Assembly (NCBI GenBank): GCA_964419335.1
Contig: CAYQOX010000005.1
Coordinates: 1-64,000, forward strand
Direction: 5' to 3'
Origin: CAYQOX01 sp964419335
GTDB lineage: Bacteria; Hinthialibacterota; Hinthialibacteria; Hinthialibacterales; Hinthialibacteraceae
DNA: 64,000 bases
The position numbers were made by a program, and so were the translations under genes. Numbering within the stretch: position 1 is the stretch's first letter; each line of letters starts with the position of its first letter. Below are positions 62,961 through 64,000 of the stretch, piece after piece. Under the pieces are notes generated by a model. It had not been told where the DNA came from. It worked only from the letters and a program-made list of their open reading frames with translations, and ran no database searches.

Positions 62961-64000
62961 CTATTCACTTTTTTTTAATTGGATAATGGTGCTCTTATAA
63001 CTGCCGCGTGGTGTCCATGGAATCCCAAGATTCATTAGGGTCTCACCCGAAGCGGTTGTTTCTTTTCCACCGCTGATTTCATACATGGCGTCCGGATCCA
63101 GAGCACGTAAGCGTACATATTTTTCTTCGCGCGTGGTAGTATTGCTTCCTGCAACGGAACTCAAAAGATTATAAAGAAAAACCACCGACTTAGAAGCATC
63201 CTCTGCGACATACTGTAAAGCAACCCGGTTGCGCTCGAAGGGCGAAATCAAGCGGTGAAGAATGCCTTCCTGAACGATGGGGCGAATGTCCTTGTACTGC
63301 GCAATAAGTTGTTTTGCTATTTGTATCTCTTCCTCACCCCACTGGGTTACATCCATACCCACACCAAGCACTCCTGTCATGGAAGAATGAAATCGAAACT
63401 CGAGTGAGGGCTCTACCTGGTGCCAATCATCATGCGTGATCCATCCCACCATCAGTTTGGCAGGATAGGCATGGGAAAATCCATATTGGATAAAGAGACG
63501 GTCGGTGGGATCGGTGTTATCGCTGGTCCATATTTGATCCATGTAAGAAAAAATCCCCAGATCGTTGCGCCCGCCCCCGCCCGAGCACACTTCAAACAAC
63601 ACATCTGGAAAACGATTTTGCAAACGTTCGATGAGATCGTACAAGTTGTGGGTATAACGAATGCGGGCTTCCCGTTGTATTTCCCGAGGCGCAGAAGACC
63701 ACCCGGGATCCGTCAGGGCGCGATTGCGATCCCACTTGATGAACTTAATGTTATTTTCCTGTAGCAATTGGCTCAGTGATTCATAGAGATAGTCGCAGAC
63801 CTCATCCCGTGCGAGATTAAGCATGTATTGATTGCGTCCCTCATGACGAATGCGAGTGGGATAATGAAACGCCCAATCGGGATGCTCCCGGAAAAGTTCG
63901 CTGTCGGGATTCACCATCTCGGGTTCAACCCACAAGCCAAAATCTAAACCGAGATCGTTGATCTTCTCGATCATGGGTTGTAAACCATTGGGAAACTTTT
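62961..64000 (-). CDS. GH36 alpha-galactosidase, 3' part (runs off the window)
   Basis: The frame stays open to the window edge; the residues before the first Met (KFPNGLQP) continue the GH36 pattern, so the start lies beyond 64000. Numbered from that Met, LGLDFGLWVEPEMVN is at 8-22, the nucleophile is Asp82 in IKWDRNR, and the acid/base is Asp152 in WTSDNTDP. Cys-Ser-Gly4 (CSGGGGRND) also fits GH36. It should remove alpha-linked galactose from raffinose-type sugars or galactomannans. The C-terminal beta domain (about 230-337) is complete. A kinase and a phosphatase follow in the same direction. Confidence 0.93.
   Translation of the reverse strand, partial: KFPNGLQPMIEKINDLGLDFGLWVEPEMVNPDSELFREHPDWAFHYPTRIRHEGRNQYMLNLARDEVCDYLYESLSQLLQENNIKFIKWDRNRALTDPGWSSAPREIQREARIRYTHNLYDLIERLQNRFPDVLFEVCSGGGGRNDLGIFSYMDQIWTSDNTDPTDRLFIQYGFSHAYPAKLMVGWITHDDWHQVEPSLEFRFHSSMTGVLGVGMDVTQWGEEEIQIAKQLIAQYKDIRPIVQEGILHRLISPFERNRVALQYVAEDASKSVVFLYNLLSSVAGSNTTTREEKYVRLRALDPDAMYEISGGKETTASGETLMNLGIPWTPRGSYKSTIIQLKKSE

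Noticed and set aside
1..64000. CRISPR array, insertion sequence, prophage or tRNA gene
   Set aside because: No regularly spaced repeats, transposase, terminal inverted repeats or T-loop-like tRNA patterns were found in the gaps read by eye.

Overview
The window is a gene-dense bacterial chromosome segment with about 44 protein genes, mid-range GC by eye, and no rRNA, tRNA, CRISPR array or insertion sequence that I could see. It looks like an uncultivated Gram-negative polysaccharide degrader. The pointers are several twin-arginine-exported Gfo/Idh/MocA, sugar-isomerase and sulfatase proteins, a very large CotH/lamin-tail-domain protein, a PulG-type pseudopilin, a DUF4954 protein, and an ADP-forming acyl-CoA synthetase. 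This mix is familiar from candidate phyla such as Sumerlaeota, Hydrogenedentota and Poribacteria and from PVC-like lineages. I cannot place it more precisely without marker genes.

Layout. 1-4 kb: an exported oxidoreductase/isomerase pair facing a secreted clan GH-A glycosidase. 4-8.4 kb: two c-di-GMP enzymes (PAS-PAS-GGDEF-EAL and PAS-GGEEF) and a MOSC protein. 8.7-12.5 kb: a 976-residue secreted protein of unknown function and a pseudopilin. 13-15 kb: a fused DUF2229/2-hydroxyacyl-CoA dehydratase activase. 15-21 kb (minus): sialidase-like protein, S9 peptidase-discoidin fusion, sulfatase. 21-26.5 kb (minus): DUF4954, NagB, ADP-forming acyl-CoA synthetase, acyl carrier protein. 27-30 kb: two more sulfatases. 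30-38 kb: FtsH, a small secreted lectin-fold protein and the 1602-residue CotH protein. 38-43 kb: a radical SAM protein, a recombinase-like orphan, a GT87-like membrane protein and FlgM. 43-51 kb: a DsbD/ResB/CcsA cytochrome c (System II) set with a CgeB-like glycosyltransferase. 51-57.6 kb: two unknown proteins, a wyosine-type radical SAM protein, a MAF-like/CgeB fusion, an exported aldo/keto reductase and a cytosolic Gfo/Idh/MocA enzyme. 57.8-61 kb (plus): an orphan PAS histidine kinase, a SAM hydrolase and a GT4. 61-64 kb (minus): an alpha-galactosidase running off the edge, a PfkB kinase and a HAD sugar phosphatase.

How the genes fit together. Sulfatases, sialidase-like protein, GH-A enzyme, alpha-galactosidase and exported oxidoreductase/isomerase pair suggest breakdown of sulfated or complex glycans. 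NagB, PfkB kinase and HAD phosphatase would feed central metabolism, and the ADP-forming synthetase could recover ATP from acyl-CoA. ResB/CcsA/DsbD imply c-type cytochromes, although no CxxCH protein was noticed here.

The most unusual observation is that three otherwise unrelated Sec-type secreted proteins (ending at 11610 plus, 33003 plus and 33069 minus) all finish with I-x-x-W-x-L-Y followed by zero to two residues. I propose this as a candidate C-terminal sorting or anchoring signature. Other notable items are three consecutive perfect hairpins just before a diguanylate cyclase gene, an attenuator-like leader before the activase, a sulfatase with CCPSL in place of CxPSR, a MAF-like/CgeB glycosyltransferase fusion, and an isolated flgM with an inverted repeat over its -35 region.
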